64,000 nucleotides of DNA from Terriglobales bacterium (GTDB lineage: Bacteria; Acidobacteriota; Terriglobia; Terriglobales; Acidobacteriaceae), in NCBI GenBank assembly GCA_025934735.1, contig JAICWP010000011.1, positions 1-64,000 of the forward strand, in the 5' to 3' direction. A program made the position numbers and the translations under genes. Shown in pieces: positions 7,623-16,368 of this stretch. The notes below the pieces were generated by a model that was not told the DNA's origin, made no database searches, and worked only from the letters and a program-made list of their open reading frames with translations. Position 1 is the stretch's first letter. Each line of letters starts with the position of its first letter.

Positions 7623-8875
7623 GGTGGGGTGGATTTAACCATGATGCTACCCAGCGATTGGGATGGTTTTCCGGGAAGACTAGTGTCAATCAAAATGAGT
7701 TCAATGTGCACTGATTCGGGATAACGGTCTGTATTTCGAATTGCGACCTCTATCCTGCTACAGCAATTGACGCTGAGTAGAGTTCCCAAATTTAGGCGAG
7801 CCTCCATAGATAGCTGACGTCGATCTGTTGAACGGGCATTGAGCAACTCTGGGCTTCCGTGAGCTTCATGCGAACCTGCAGGTGGTCGGATATCTGGCGC
7901 TTTGAAATACCAATAAACGCCATCGAATGGAATAACCATCGGGTTCGATCTGTTAATGCTGCTCTGGAAGACGTTTCCGACCGTCGGCGGCGGAGCGATG
8001 AGGACTGTGTGAGCCTGTTTTTCAGGCCATAAGACAATGCCAGGGTGAGCTTCGGCGAAATCGGATAAGGTTCCTTGGGAAGTTTCTGGACGACCTGGAA
8101 CTCCATGCTGTTCCCAACGAGAGAATCCATGTGGCGCGTGAAACAAAGCCCAGAATCCCAGACCACCTTTGCCAGGCCCATGCAACGCGTATGGAAGCAA
8201 GCAAGCACACATGACAACGATTGCCAGAGCTAAGGCGGAAATCGTTTGAACAGGCGAAGTACGCGAGATGCCTTCCAGTTCAACCCTGTCGGCGCGGAAC
8301 CACGTCAAGATTGCCAGACCAGCGGCCAATAGGATTGCGCCCATTAGTGGATGGCCGGCGAAACCGATTACCGTGCCCGCTTCGACGCATAGCGCACAAA
8401 AAACCGGTGAGAGCATCCGTGTCTGCGAGAAAGATGGACTTTCAAGAGTCAGTGGAAGGACTGACGGCGGGTCGTCAATTTTGGAGGGTCGGGGCCAAAG
8501 AGAACTATATGACCTTACAGTTATCAAAACAAATACACCTGCGATCACCATTCCCCAGAGCGAATCTTTCCAAAGAAGGAGCGCGAGAGGTGCAAGCCAA
8601 ACTGCGGCACTGGACGTGGCTAAGAGAGATCGCTTGCGAATAGAGTGGTCTTCTTCCCGGAAGATCAGAAAGAACACGCTCCCTATTGCAGCGTTGACCC
8701 CAAGGACTAGTAGCACACGATACACTGCCAAGCTGAACAACTCGCCCATGGTCAACTGGCGCGGTGGAATTCTGCACGCTAAGTAGGCGGCCCAAGCGGC
8801 AGCAAACAATCCAGTCAACGGCACCAGCCATTTTGGGTACGTTCGCTGAGCAGAAGTGTCGAATGCCTCAAACAT
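7478..8875 (-). CDS. Polytopic membrane protein of unknown function, C-terminus probably replaced
   Basis: The protein has 465 residues from ATG 8875, which is preceded by AGGA at 6 bp. There are about six or seven membrane segments in residues 15-245 (for example WLVPLTGLFAAAWAAYLAC, ISALALAIVVMCACLLPYAL), then a soluble domain with HTVLIAPPP, MVIPFDGVYWYFKAPD, RSTDRRQLSMEARLNLG and DLSCCSKI-like LLSVNCCSRIEVAIRNTDRYP. I recognise this as a family seen repeatedly in Acidobacteriota genomes. The last 45 residues (after KSTPPA) are read out of frame through a remnant of another gene, so the normal C-terminal beta domain is lost. It lies between tRNA-end copies A and B and is likely island cargo. 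Function is not known. Confidence 0.6.
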   Translation of the reverse strand: MFEAFDTSAQRTYPKWLVPLTGLFAAAWAAYLACRIPPRQLTMGELFSLAVYRVLLVLGVNAAIGSVFFLIFREEDHSIRKRSLLATSSAAVWLAPLALLLWKDSLWGMVIAGVFVLITVRSYSSLWPRPSKIDDPPSVLPLTLESPSFSQTRMLSPVFCALCVEAGTVIGFAGHPLMGAILLAAGLAILTWFRADRVELEGISRTSPVQTISALALAIVVMCACLLPYALHGPGKGGLGFWALFHAPHGFSRWEQHGVPGRPETSQGTLSDFAEAHPGIVLWPEKQAHTVLIAPPPTVGNVFQSSINRSNPMVIPFDGVYWYFKAPDIRPPAGSHEAHGSPELLNARSTDRRQLSMEARLNLGTLLSVNCCSRIEVAIRNTDRYPESVHIELILIDTSLPGKPSQSLGSIMVKSTPPAAKPGPRRSTPSIQLGRKFPIPSQTLLAVSVLRLPVGVTGSSSRNGR

Positions 8876-9083
8876 TTCGATTCCTGACCTCACTCCCGTT
8901 ACGGATACAAAAAGGGCACCTAGCGATATCGTTGCAGACTGTTACTGAGCGGAAAGACTCGGCCCGACTTGTACCCCGCCCATGTTTTTTGACACCAACT
9001 GGTATCGGATTGTTCCTCACCATAAAGAAGAATCCGAGTCAGAGAGGCGACTGCCCCTCTGACTCGAAATTGTGGAGTCCCGG

Positions 9084-9289
<206 letters not shown>

Positions 9290-9440
9290 AATCTTCGCTT
9301 CCTGCTGTGGGGCACCCCAAGGGGCACCCATTGGTCGTTGAGGGTTTCAGGCTGATGCGGTTGGGCTTCTACTTTTTCGCTGCGTTCTTGGTGGCAGCGG
9401 AAATCGCTTCTACCGCTCGCGTGACCGCGTCCACCCGCGC

Positions 9441-10547
9441 TTACTCCTGATCCGCTGTATTCCGCCCGCACGATTCGAATTTAGCTTTCTCCGATTGCGC
9501 TTCTTCCTTCGACAGACAGAACCGGTCCAGATCCATCGGCGCCAGAACCGGTCCGTGAAAATACTTCTTCATGCCGGCAACGCGAGCCTGCTGCTCAGCT
9601 TTGTTTTGCGGGTCATAGTGGTAGAAGAGAACCGATTGTACTTGGGCTTTCGCGGCAAGTTCTCCGAGGCTGTCCACTGTTAGATGTTCCTTCTCCATGT
9701 GCGCGGCAAACGCCTGTTTGCGGGCAGGCGGCCAGTGGTTCTGGGCAGCCATCTGGTCAATGAACCCGCGTAGCTCATCCGAACTCGCCTCCACTTCAGC
9801 TACCAGAACGTCGGCGCCCGTCGCAAGTTTCACGACCGCATCACTGGGTCCGGTGTCTCCGGTGAATACCACCACACCATGGGGCGTCTGGATACGGTAG
9901 GAATATGACTTGAAATGCGCGCGGAACTGCGCCGGCATGAGAGCGTAATGCGAATTCTCGGCGGCCGTGATTTGAATTTTGTCGTCGCGGTAAACGACTC
10001 CCTCGCCATCGACTTCGTGGGCGACAAAGGGGCTGGTCAGGCCATGGTTCGGCCGGCCAAACTGGAACCCGGGCTTTTCCGCGGCAAACACTTCAAAGGG
10101 AATGCTGATGTAGTGAAAGGCGGCTTCGACCAATTCGCTCGTTTGCGGCGGCCCGTAGATATTGATCTTGCGCGCGTCGGAAGCGAGATCAAGGTGGAAG
10201 TAATCATTGGCCATCACGTCGACCAGGCCGAGATCATGGTCCGGGTGCAAGTGGGTAAAGAAGATCGTTCCAATCGTTTCCGATGGAATCCCAGCCTCGA
10301 CCAGGCGCCGGATGGTTCCAATGCCACAGTCGATTAAATACGGCCGCCCATCCACGATGAGCAGCGTGGCCGGCTCAGAGCGATCCTTGCGCAAAGGCGG
10401 ACCCCCCGCAGTACCGAGCATCAGCAGTTCGGTGTCATTTGCGCGAAGCGCCGCAGTCTGCCGTTGAGATGCAACGGGAAGGCTTAAGAAAGTCAGCCCG
10501 AGCGTGAGAGCTGCAAGGAACATTTTTCCACAGCGCGATTTATCCAT
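9441..10547 (-). CDS. Secreted metallo-beta-lactamase-fold hydrolase
   Basis: A 368-residue protein. ATG 10547 was chosen because it has GAGGTG upstream and begins a signal peptide (KMFLAALTLGLTFLSLPVAS); the longer frame up to 10829 adds unrelated sequence. The zinc-binding motif THLHPDHD is at about residues 98-105, with FTGDTGPSD and VLFYHYDP supplying later ligands. The layout (LGTAGGPPLRKDRSEPATLL near the N-terminus, DCGIGTIRRL) is like RNase Z/arylsulfatase-type exported hydrolases acting on small esters. It sits between tRNA-end copies B and C. The substrate is unknown. Confidence 0.8.
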   Translation of the reverse strand: MDKSRCGKMFLAALTLGLTFLSLPVASQRQTAALRANDTELLMLGTAGGPPLRKDRSEPATLLIVDGRPYLIDCGIGTIRRLVEAGIPSETIGTIFFTHLHPDHDLGLVDVMANDYFHLDLASDARKINIYGPPQTSELVEAAFHYISIPFEVFAAEKPGFQFGRPNHGLTSPFVAHEVDGEGVVYRDDKIQITAAENSHYALMPAQFRAHFKSYSYRIQTPHGVVVFTGDTGPSDAVVKLATGADVLVAEVEASSDELRGFIDQMAAQNHWPPARKQAFAAHMEKEHLTVDSLGELAAKAQVQSVLFYHYDPQNKAEQQARVAGMKKYFHGPVLAPMDLDRFCLSKEEAQSEKAKFESCGRNTADQE

Positions 10548-10818
10548 GCGTGGACACCTCTGTGCGGAAAATGACTCGCCGCAGCGAATTACGGCGGGGC
10601 AGGAGTATAGCGCAAGGTGGGTTTTAGACGAAGCGATGGAAACCTTGACGCGGCAGCTACATGGAAGGCTGTTCCACGACCGGATCGGGTAATTGCGCCT
10701 ATCACGGTCGTCGGGACCGCCAAATAGGGTTGAGTTGCTGGTCGAGGGGCACTCAGGCTGGGGTACGCATAAGAAGATGAATGAGAGTCGCGACAGGAAA
10801 GGCGTGAGTTTGTACGGT

Positions 10819-10850
10819 TGAAGCACCACTCACATGAAGCACCACTCAGA
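10819..10850. repeat. Two 16-bp tandem units
   Basis: TGAAGCACCACTCACA (10819-10834) is followed directly by TGAAGCACCACTCAGA (10835-10850), differing at one base. GAGGCACCACTG near 6969-6980, upstream of tRNA-end copy A, is a related single unit, and both are followed by GATTGAAAA. Confidence 0.6.
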
Positions 10851-10898
10851 TGGATTGAAAAATCAACACTTTAGCTGATTTCCTTTGCTTCGGTACCT

Positions 10899-10932
10899 GG
10901 GGCTGGAGGTTCAAATCCTCTCTCCCCGACCA
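10899..10932 (+). repeat. tRNA 3'-end direct repeat, copy C
   Basis: GGAGGTTCAAATCCTC (10905-10920) and TCTCCCCGACCA (10921-10932) are identical to copies A and B, but the left flank is GGGGCT instead of GGGTC and the right flank (TTCTTATCGG) is different. Copies B and C bracket about 1.6 kb carrying the hydrolase gene. Confidence 0.7.
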
Positions 10933-10994
10933 TTCTTATCGGCCATGCCTCACGTAAGCGTTTCCTCAATGGCAGCTTAGCTCGTTCTATCAAC

Positions 10995-11945
10995 TTAGAC
11001 CGGTGCATTGTTGGGAGAAGTGGCGGGCACGCTGCGCTGGAACCACTTGTCAGATTTGGAATCGCCGGCTGCCGGCGTGGCGGTGCGGACTAGGCCGGGC
11101 GCACTGGTTGGGAGCGGCTCTCTCTCCGAATTGCAGATGGTGATTTCACGCCGGGTGAGCGTTGCGTAATAAGGCATCTTAAACATCCGGGCAGTGCGCC
11201 AGAAGCGCTGTCTCGGCTCGCACAAAAAACGGAAGAGCCACTCCAGGCCGGCAACTTGCACCCACTTCGGGGCCCGGCGCCGGGTGCCAGCGACAAAGTC
11301 GATGGTGCCCCCCAAGCCATACGCGCAAACAACGCCGGACAGCGATAACGCCCGGGAATTCCGTGCAATCCAGTATTCCTGTTTGGGTGGCCCAAAGCAC
11401 ACAACCAGATGCTGGGGGCCGAAATAGGCAATCCGGCTCAGGATCGAGGCATTCCACTCCCGGTTGCCGATGTCCGGAGTGAAGGGAGGGGCGAATCCGG
11501 CCACTTGCAAGCGGGGAAGCCGCAGGCGCAGAGCCTGCACCGCCAGTTGGTTGGAATGGGCAGAGGAGCCCAGAAGAAACAATCTTTCGCCGCTAGCGGC
11601 GCAGTGCTCCGCCAGGTCGAAGATGAAGTCTGATCCCGCCAGGCGGGTCACACCCAAGCCGGGATAAAGCCAGCGGCAGGTCCACTCGAGCACCCGCCCG
11701 TCAATGGTGTTGACCGTCGAGGCCAGGAGCGCCTGGAAAGGCGGCGATTCATGGGCCAGGGCGAAAATCTCCGCATTGACCGTGACCACATGCTTCAACC
11801 GCCCCGGCTGACAGCCGAAAAGTTCGGGCAAAGCCAGGCAGCAGAGCCGGATCTCTCCGCAACGAAATAGCCATGGCAAGCCGCTGACAGGGCTGGCTGT
11901 CTTTTTCCCCACCTCGGGAGATGAGAAGACGTGCGGATTGCTCAT
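10995..11945 (-). CDS. WecG/TagA/CpsF-family glycosyltransferase
   Basis: A 316-residue GT26-type protein. Family marks are TVNAEIFALAHESPPF (NxxxxxxA), GRVLEWTCRWL, GERLFLLGS, VCFGPPKQEYW (usual GxPxQExW) and GLGGTIDFVAGTRRRAPKW followed by GLEWLFRFLCEP. It transfers a sugar (often ManNAc-type) to a lipid-linked acceptor. It is the last gene of the 13-gene minus-strand polysaccharide operon, 27 bp after the Wzy-like gene. The C-terminal 40 residues are low-complexity and Ser/Pro-rich. The tRNA-end copy C lies just beyond its stop. Confidence 0.88.
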   Translation of the reverse strand: MSNPHVFSSPEVGKKTASPVSGLPWLFRCGEIRLCCLALPELFGCQPGRLKHVVTVNAEIFALAHESPPFQALLASTVNTIDGRVLEWTCRWLYPGLGVTRLAGSDFIFDLAEHCAASGERLFLLGSSAHSNQLAVQALRLRLPRLQVAGFAPPFTPDIGNREWNASILSRIAYFGPQHLVVCFGPPKQEYWIARNSRALSLSGVVCAYGLGGTIDFVAGTRRRAPKWVQVAGLEWLFRFLCEPRQRFWRTARMFKMPYYATLTRREITICNSEREPLPTSAPGLVRTATPAAGDSKSDKWFQRSVPATSPNNAPV

Positions 11946-11972
11946 GGGCGAACTGGCGGAAGCGAGAGTCGG

Positions 11973-13340
11973 CTATCCCTGCGGCGCGGCGGGAAGTTGC
12001 CGGGGTGCAATCGTCCAGGCCGGCTCAAGGCGCGCTAGATGCCGGCTGGCGCAGCCCAGCAGGAACCAGATACCCAGATAGCCAGCGAAAGAGAACGGAT
12101 ATTGCGAGGTGTGCATGGTCACCAGGGTTCCGGCGATGGTGGCTTGCGCAATTTCTCCCAGGTTGCCAGGCCGGCGGGGGCATCGTGAGAATGAGGCGAA
12201 CAGCCACAGGTGGAAGGCTACAAACGATGCGTATGCCGGTAATCCAAAATGCTCGACTAAGAACGCGTATCCGCTTTCTGGAATGGCGCGAACCGCCGGA
12301 TCGAGGCCTTTGCCCAGCAGATTGCCGGAATCAAGCCAGGCGTCCGTGTAAAAGCCGCGCAACCCGGCAGCATGCAGGTCGGTGGGATCGGCGGTGACCA
12401 ACTTGTCAAGGCTGGAGAAGACAAACTCTGAAAATGCCGGAAAGCAGCTCGCGAGCACAGCCGCCCCGAGAGCCAAGGAAAGCAGCAAGCCATAGCGCTG
12501 GCGTCGCAGCAGGACGGTGGCAGCCGATACGGTGAGGAACACCCACGCCGAACGGGTGAAGCTCACAAACAGAGCAACCATCATCACCAGCAGCAGGAGC
12601 GAGCGGGACCAGTGCCACTTCCCGTAAAACCCCAGCAGCAGGATGCCGAGACTCAGCGCAAAACCCATGGAGATGGGATCGCCAAAGGTCCCCATGGCCC
12701 GAAACTGCGACAGGAAGGCGAATTCCTTGCGGCCAGCACCGCTGGCGGAGACTCCCACATCTTCCAGTTGGTCGGCAGGGTCCTCGCCCTTCACCTCCAC
12801 GTTATAGGATCCGACATTCGCGTATTTCTGCCAGAATTCGCCGCCGGTAAAGGCGAAGAGAACGAGGGCAGCCACCGCCAGGACCGCCAAAGTTCGGGTC
12901 AGCCAGCGCAGCGCCCGCTCAGCCAGGCCGACATTGAGCGCCGCAGCGAGGCCGACCGTGAAGACCTCCAATGGCACGCCTACACTGCGTAGCACCCGGC
13001 CTGCCTGGGCGATATCCTCTCCGCTCAGCAGCGCTACCCCGCCGCGGAGCGCGCACCAGGCCGCGAAAAAGGTCAAAAGCAGCCTTGGGCCCTGCAGGCG
13101 GATTCTGTCCACGTACAGCATCCATGCGGAGTACAAAAACAGAGCGAAGAGAAGAATCTCTTTCACCAGGATGAGCGCTCTCGAGGTTTCCGCTCCCGTG
13201 ATCCCGGCCGTGTACAGCAGCGGAGTGAAGAAGTTCTGCGTGAACGCCAGCGCAAACAGCAGGTAGATTGCTTGCAGCCGCCATCGGCGCACAAGCAGGA
13301 ACGACGCGAGGCAAACCATTGCGATCAGAAGCGCTGACAT
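11973..13340 (-). CDS. O-antigen ligase/polymerase-like membrane protein (Wzy-type)
   Basis: The protein has 455 residues with about 10-11 membrane helices, beginning MSALLIAMVCLASFLLVRRW at ATG 13340; the longer frame to 13655 overlaps the preceding glycosyltransferase and is a shadow. A long periplasmic loop (about residues 165-220, with VKGEDPADQLED) precedes FVSFTRSAWVFL, the usual context of the O-antigen ligase/Wzy family motif. A second charged loop has GNLLGKGLDPAVRAIPESGY, also characteristic. It would polymerise lipid-linked repeat units on the outer face of the inner membrane. It starts 13 bp after the preceding gene. Confidence 0.82.
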   Translation of the reverse strand: MSALLIAMVCLASFLLVRRWRLQAIYLLFALAFTQNFFTPLLYTAGITGAETSRALILVKEILLFALFLYSAWMLYVDRIRLQGPRLLLTFFAAWCALRGGVALLSGEDIAQAGRVLRSVGVPLEVFTVGLAAALNVGLAERALRWLTRTLAVLAVAALVLFAFTGGEFWQKYANVGSYNVEVKGEDPADQLEDVGVSASGAGRKEFAFLSQFRAMGTFGDPISMGFALSLGILLLGFYGKWHWSRSLLLLVMMVALFVSFTRSAWVFLTVSAATVLLRRQRYGLLLSLALGAAVLASCFPAFSEFVFSSLDKLVTADPTDLHAAGLRGFYTDAWLDSGNLLGKGLDPAVRAIPESGYAFLVEHFGLPAYASFVAFHLWLFASFSRCPRRPGNLGEIAQATIAGTLVTMHTSQYPFSFAGYLGIWFLLGCASRHLARLEPAWTIAPRQLPAAPQG

Positions 13341-13353
13341 GGTTGACTGGGGG

Positions 13354-14547
13354 TCAGGACAAGAGAAACGGCGCCTGCTGGGCCAAACCGTTGGCCTGCG
13401 CGATGGCAGGAGGGCCGCTGGCGAGCAGGTTTTCGAGCACCGCGAGCAGTTTGACACCTTGCACTTGCGCATTGAATTCTCTCTGGCAGCGCGTAAGCAG
13501 CGCACTGCCTCGCCGTCTCGCCTCCGGAGGGTTGAGGAGCAGCTTCCGCAGCGCTTCGGCCAGCGCCGCTGCGTTGCCGGCGCTCGCATAAACCCCGCTT
13601 TCTCCACAGATTTCGCGGATAGACCCTGAATCAAACGCCACCACCGGCATGCCATGGGCCATCGCTTCCACCATGGCGAAGCCGAACTGTTCTGTCCAGG
13701 TAGGGCTCAACAGGCTGGGAGCGCAGAACACTGTCGCGTGGCGCATCCGCGACCGGACTTCCTTGTTGGGCACCTTGCCGAGAAAATGAACGTGACCGGA
13801 GAGGCCAAGCTCCCGCACCAGATCGCTGCAATCTCCGGGCTCCACTCCAATCACCTCAAGCTCGGCATCAACCTTGCAACGCTCGCGCAGGATGTAGAAC
13901 GCGACCAGCAAGCTGCGGAACCCTTTGCACCATTGCGGTCGGCCCGCGAACAGGATGGTGGCCGCGGATCTCACCTCCTCCGGACCGAAACCGGCCAGAT
14001 CAATTCCGGGATAGATATGCTTCACCATTCCGGCGAACGCGGGCGGCAACCGCAGGGTGTGCAAAGCCGCCTGGGTGACGCAAACGATGGCGTCGGCGCG
14101 GGCCAGCACGCGCCCGCTCTGATTGCGGGCCCGCCACACCTGCTCATACCTGCCGTAGAGGTTCTCCCATCGGACCAGCATCAATTTTTGGCTGGGCTGC
14201 ATTCGGCGCACAATCTGCCACGTGTGGGCGTAGATGGGATCAACGATGTTGATGATGTCGTGGCAGAGCACGTCATCCAGGCGGGAAAGCATGCCGGAAC
14301 CCATTCCGATTTTTAAATCAAGCGCGCGCCGCAGGAGCGGGCTGCGCACCCAGTCGGCGTAACTGCGATAACGCACCGCGCGCATCGGCGCCAGCCCCAG
14401 CCCGTCGAGTTCGGCGCGGCAGGCGTCCGGATCGATGCCGGTGTAGTAAAAGGTGATATCCAGGCATTCGAGCGCTGGCCGGTAGATAGCCAGTTCTGCG
14501 AGGTTGGGCCGGCAAGGCCGTACCAGCGCCATGGAATGTCTAGGCAC
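13354..14547 (-). CDS. Glycosyltransferase family 4 (GT-B)
   Basis: The protein has 397 residues, or 392 if ATG 14532 is used. The acceptor half contains AVCVTQAALHTL and YPGIDLAGF; the donor half has ILFAGRPQWCKGFRSLL, HVHFLGKVPNKEV and the E-x7-E motif in TEQFGFAMVEAMAHGMPVVA. It transfers a nucleotide-sugar residue during repeat-unit assembly on the cytoplasmic face. Its start overlaps the FkbM gene stop by 8 bp, indicating translational coupling. Sugar specificity cannot be read from sequence. Confidence 0.88.
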   Translation of the reverse strand: MPRHSMALVRPCRPNLAELAIYRPALECLDITFYYTGIDPDACRAELDGLGLAPMRAVRYRSYADWVRSPLLRRALDLKIGMGSGMLSRLDDVLCHDIINIVDPIYAHTWQIVRRMQPSQKLMLVRWENLYGRYEQVWRARNQSGRVLARADAIVCVTQAALHTLRLPPAFAGMVKHIYPGIDLAGFGPEEVRSAATILFAGRPQWCKGFRSLLVAFYILRERCKVDAELEVIGVEPGDCSDLVRELGLSGHVHFLGKVPNKEVRSRMRHATVFCAPSLLSPTWTEQFGFAMVEAMAHGMPVVAFDSGSIREICGESGVYASAGNAAALAEALRKLLLNPPEARRRGSALLTRCQREFNAQVQGVKLLAVLENLLASGPPAIAQANGLAQQAPFLLS

Positions 14548-15328
14548 CCAGCGACTCCCTTGGGCCGGCGCGCTCGGCCAGCGCGCCGTTGCCGTACAGC
14601 GTGTTGGCCGCCGTAACCATCACCGGCCGGTATCCGTGCCCGGCCAGCAAGCCGGTAATGGCGTCATAATCGCGATGCCGCCAGACCAGTTCGCGGCTGG
14701 AATTGTATTGGTGGGTCTCCACCACGATCAGGCCGAACCGGTATCGCTCGAAGGGAATGGAGCGCAGCACCTTCAGTTCATGCCCTTCCACATCAATAGA
14801 AAGCAGGTCGATGCGGGCGGGAACCAGCACGGGCAGTGCGTCAGGGAAGCGGCGCAAACTCACCCGCTCCGGCTGCTTGCGGGCATGCTGGCAGTAATCG
14901 TCATGCAAACTGCGGTGGCCAAGGTCCTGAGTTTCGGGCAGGTAAGAAAGGCCGGCCATCCCCACGATCTCGCTCTCGCGGTTCTGGTCGGATACCCCCA
15001 GCCTGCGGCAGGTAACGGCGTGGCTAAGCGAGTACAGCCAGGCCAGGCTCTGGAAAATCGAAGCTACCGGTTCGAAGCAGATTCCACGCGCGCCCCGCAA
15101 GGAAAAATAAAAGGTGTTGGAGCTGTGGATACCGTCATTGGCGCCGATATCCACGAAGAAATCCACCCGGCCAAGCAGATGTTCGATGGCCAAGTCCTCG
15201 CCATATTCGGCAAAGCTTTTTTGCCGTCCCATCCGCCACGCCAGTTTCTCCAGGCAGTAGCGAGCGCAAAAAGAACAGGGATACAGGCGCGAGTCTTTCA
15301 GCCATTCTTTGAGTGTTTGTAAGGTCAT
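14540..15328 (-). CDS. FkbM family methyltransferase
   Basis: A 262-residue SAM-dependent O-methyltransferase. AEYGEDLAIEHLLG, then FFVDIGANDGIHSSNTFYF (SAM-binding glycine motif), ICFEPV, and IDLLSIDVEGHELKVLRSI (the FkbM signature LDVEGxExxVL) are all present. It probably methylates a hydroxyl of a sugar in the exopolysaccharide, which can cap or modify chains. It lies between two glycosyltransferase genes with a 10 bp gap and an 8 bp overlap. Confidence 0.88.
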   Translation of the reverse strand: MTLQTLKEWLKDSRLYPCSFCARYCLEKLAWRMGRQKSFAEYGEDLAIEHLLGRVDFFVDIGANDGIHSSNTFYFSLRGARGICFEPVASIFQSLAWLYSLSHAVTCRRLGVSDQNRESEIVGMAGLSYLPETQDLGHRSLHDDYCQHARKQPERVSLRRFPDALPVLVPARIDLLSIDVEGHELKVLRSIPFERYRFGLIVVETHQYNSSRELVWRHRDYDAITGLLAGHGYRPVMVTAANTLYGNGALAERAGPRESLGA

Positions 15329-15338
15329 GGCTTCCTCT

Positions 15339-16367
15339 TCACGACTGCAGCAGTTGCAGCATGGCCGCGGCCGTGGCCGGCCAGGAAAAGCGCGCCGCCT
15401 GCAGCTTTCCCCGAGCAGTCAACTGCTGTCGCAAGGCAGGTTCAGCAAGCACGCGGGTGATCGCGCCGGCGATGCTTGCCGGTTTCGCTGCATCAGCATA
15501 GAGGCAGGCATCACCGCAAATTTCCGCAACCGCCGTGCTGGCGACCACCGCACAGCCGCACGCCATGGCTTCCAGCGGCGGCCAGCCGAATCCCTCGCGC
15601 AGCGAGGGAAACACCAGCGCATCGGCGAGGTTATAGAAGCACACAAGCTCCTCGTCGCTTAGCCGGCTGAACTGGCGGACGCGGCTGCCCAGTCCGAGTT
15701 GCTCGATCACCTGCCGGTTGCGCGGCCCAATGTCCCCAATCTTGGCCAGCACCAGGTCCGGGTCAGGAAGCAAGGCGAGAGCACGCAGCAAGGCAACGAC
15801 GTTCTTGTGTTCCATGTCGTTGCCAACGTGCAGCAGGATGCGCTTGCCACCGAGGTTGTGGGCCTCGCGCCAGCGCCGCAGCGTATTGTCATCCTCGATC
15901 TTCCGCCAGCGGCCTGCGACGCCGTTGTAAAGCGGAACAATCTTTTCGGGAGAAAGGTAGGGGCAGTAGCGCAGCAGCTCCTCTTTGCTGTGCCGGGATA
16001 CGGTCACGATGTGCTTGGCGCGCGACATCAGGCGCAGCAGCAGCCGGAAACGCCAGCGGTAAAGCAGGCCGCCGATGTCGAACATGAGGGGATGCACGTC
16101 ATGGCACACAATGATGGTGCGGCGCGCATTCAGCGCCAGCAGCAGAAAGGAGTTGGCTTCGCTGGCGATGATGCTGAAGTCCCGCTGGCAACGCCGGGCC
16201 AGCAGCGGATAAGCCACATATTTGCTCACTGCTCCGCGCAGCCCGGGGGGCTTGCTGGCCTGCACCACGGTCGCGCTCACACCGGCGGGAAAGCTTTCCG
16301 CCAGCTCTCGCGCATAGCGTCCGACGCTGCTGCTGGCTTCGGCGCCGGCATAAATCGAAAGCCTCAT
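15339..16367 (-). CDS. Glycosyltransferase family 4 (GT-B)
   Basis: The protein has 342 residues from ATG 16367, which is preceded by GAGGGG; the longer frame to 16733 runs through the methyltransferase gene and is not real. ATVVQASKPPGLRG, the donor-site pieces ILLHVGNDMEHKN and VRQFSRLSDEELV, and the EGFGWPPLEAMACGCAVVA E-x7-E motif identify a GT4 enzyme. It is translationally tight with the preceding methyltransferase (1 bp between them). Confidence 0.88.
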   Translation of the reverse strand: MRLSIYAGAEASSSVGRYARELAESFPAGVSATVVQASKPPGLRGAVSKYVAYPLLARRCQRDFSIIASEANSFLLLALNARRTIIVCHDVHPLMFDIGGLLYRWRFRLLLRLMSRAKHIVTVSRHSKEELLRYCPYLSPEKIVPLYNGVAGRWRKIEDDNTLRRWREAHNLGGKRILLHVGNDMEHKNVVALLRALALLPDPDLVLAKIGDIGPRNRQVIEQLGLGSRVRQFSRLSDEELVCFYNLADALVFPSLREGFGWPPLEAMACGCAVVASTAVAEICGDACLYADAAKPASIAGAITRVLAEPALRQQLTARGKLQAARFSWPATAAAMLQLLQS

Positions 16368-16368
16368 C

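Larger units (their letters stand above)
10548..10994. other. Intergenic with tandem repeat and tRNA-end copy C
   Basis: No gene is visible. It contains the 16-bp tandem repeat at 10819-10850 and the tRNA 3' end at 10899-10932, then an AT-richer stretch before the last gene of the polysaccharide operon. Confidence 0.5.

Noticed and set aside
7344-7724. 126-residue plus-strand frame near the A-B segment
   Set aside because: The minus strand carries the lipocalin-like tail and the membrane-protein end in this stretch; the plus-strand product has no recognisable content.
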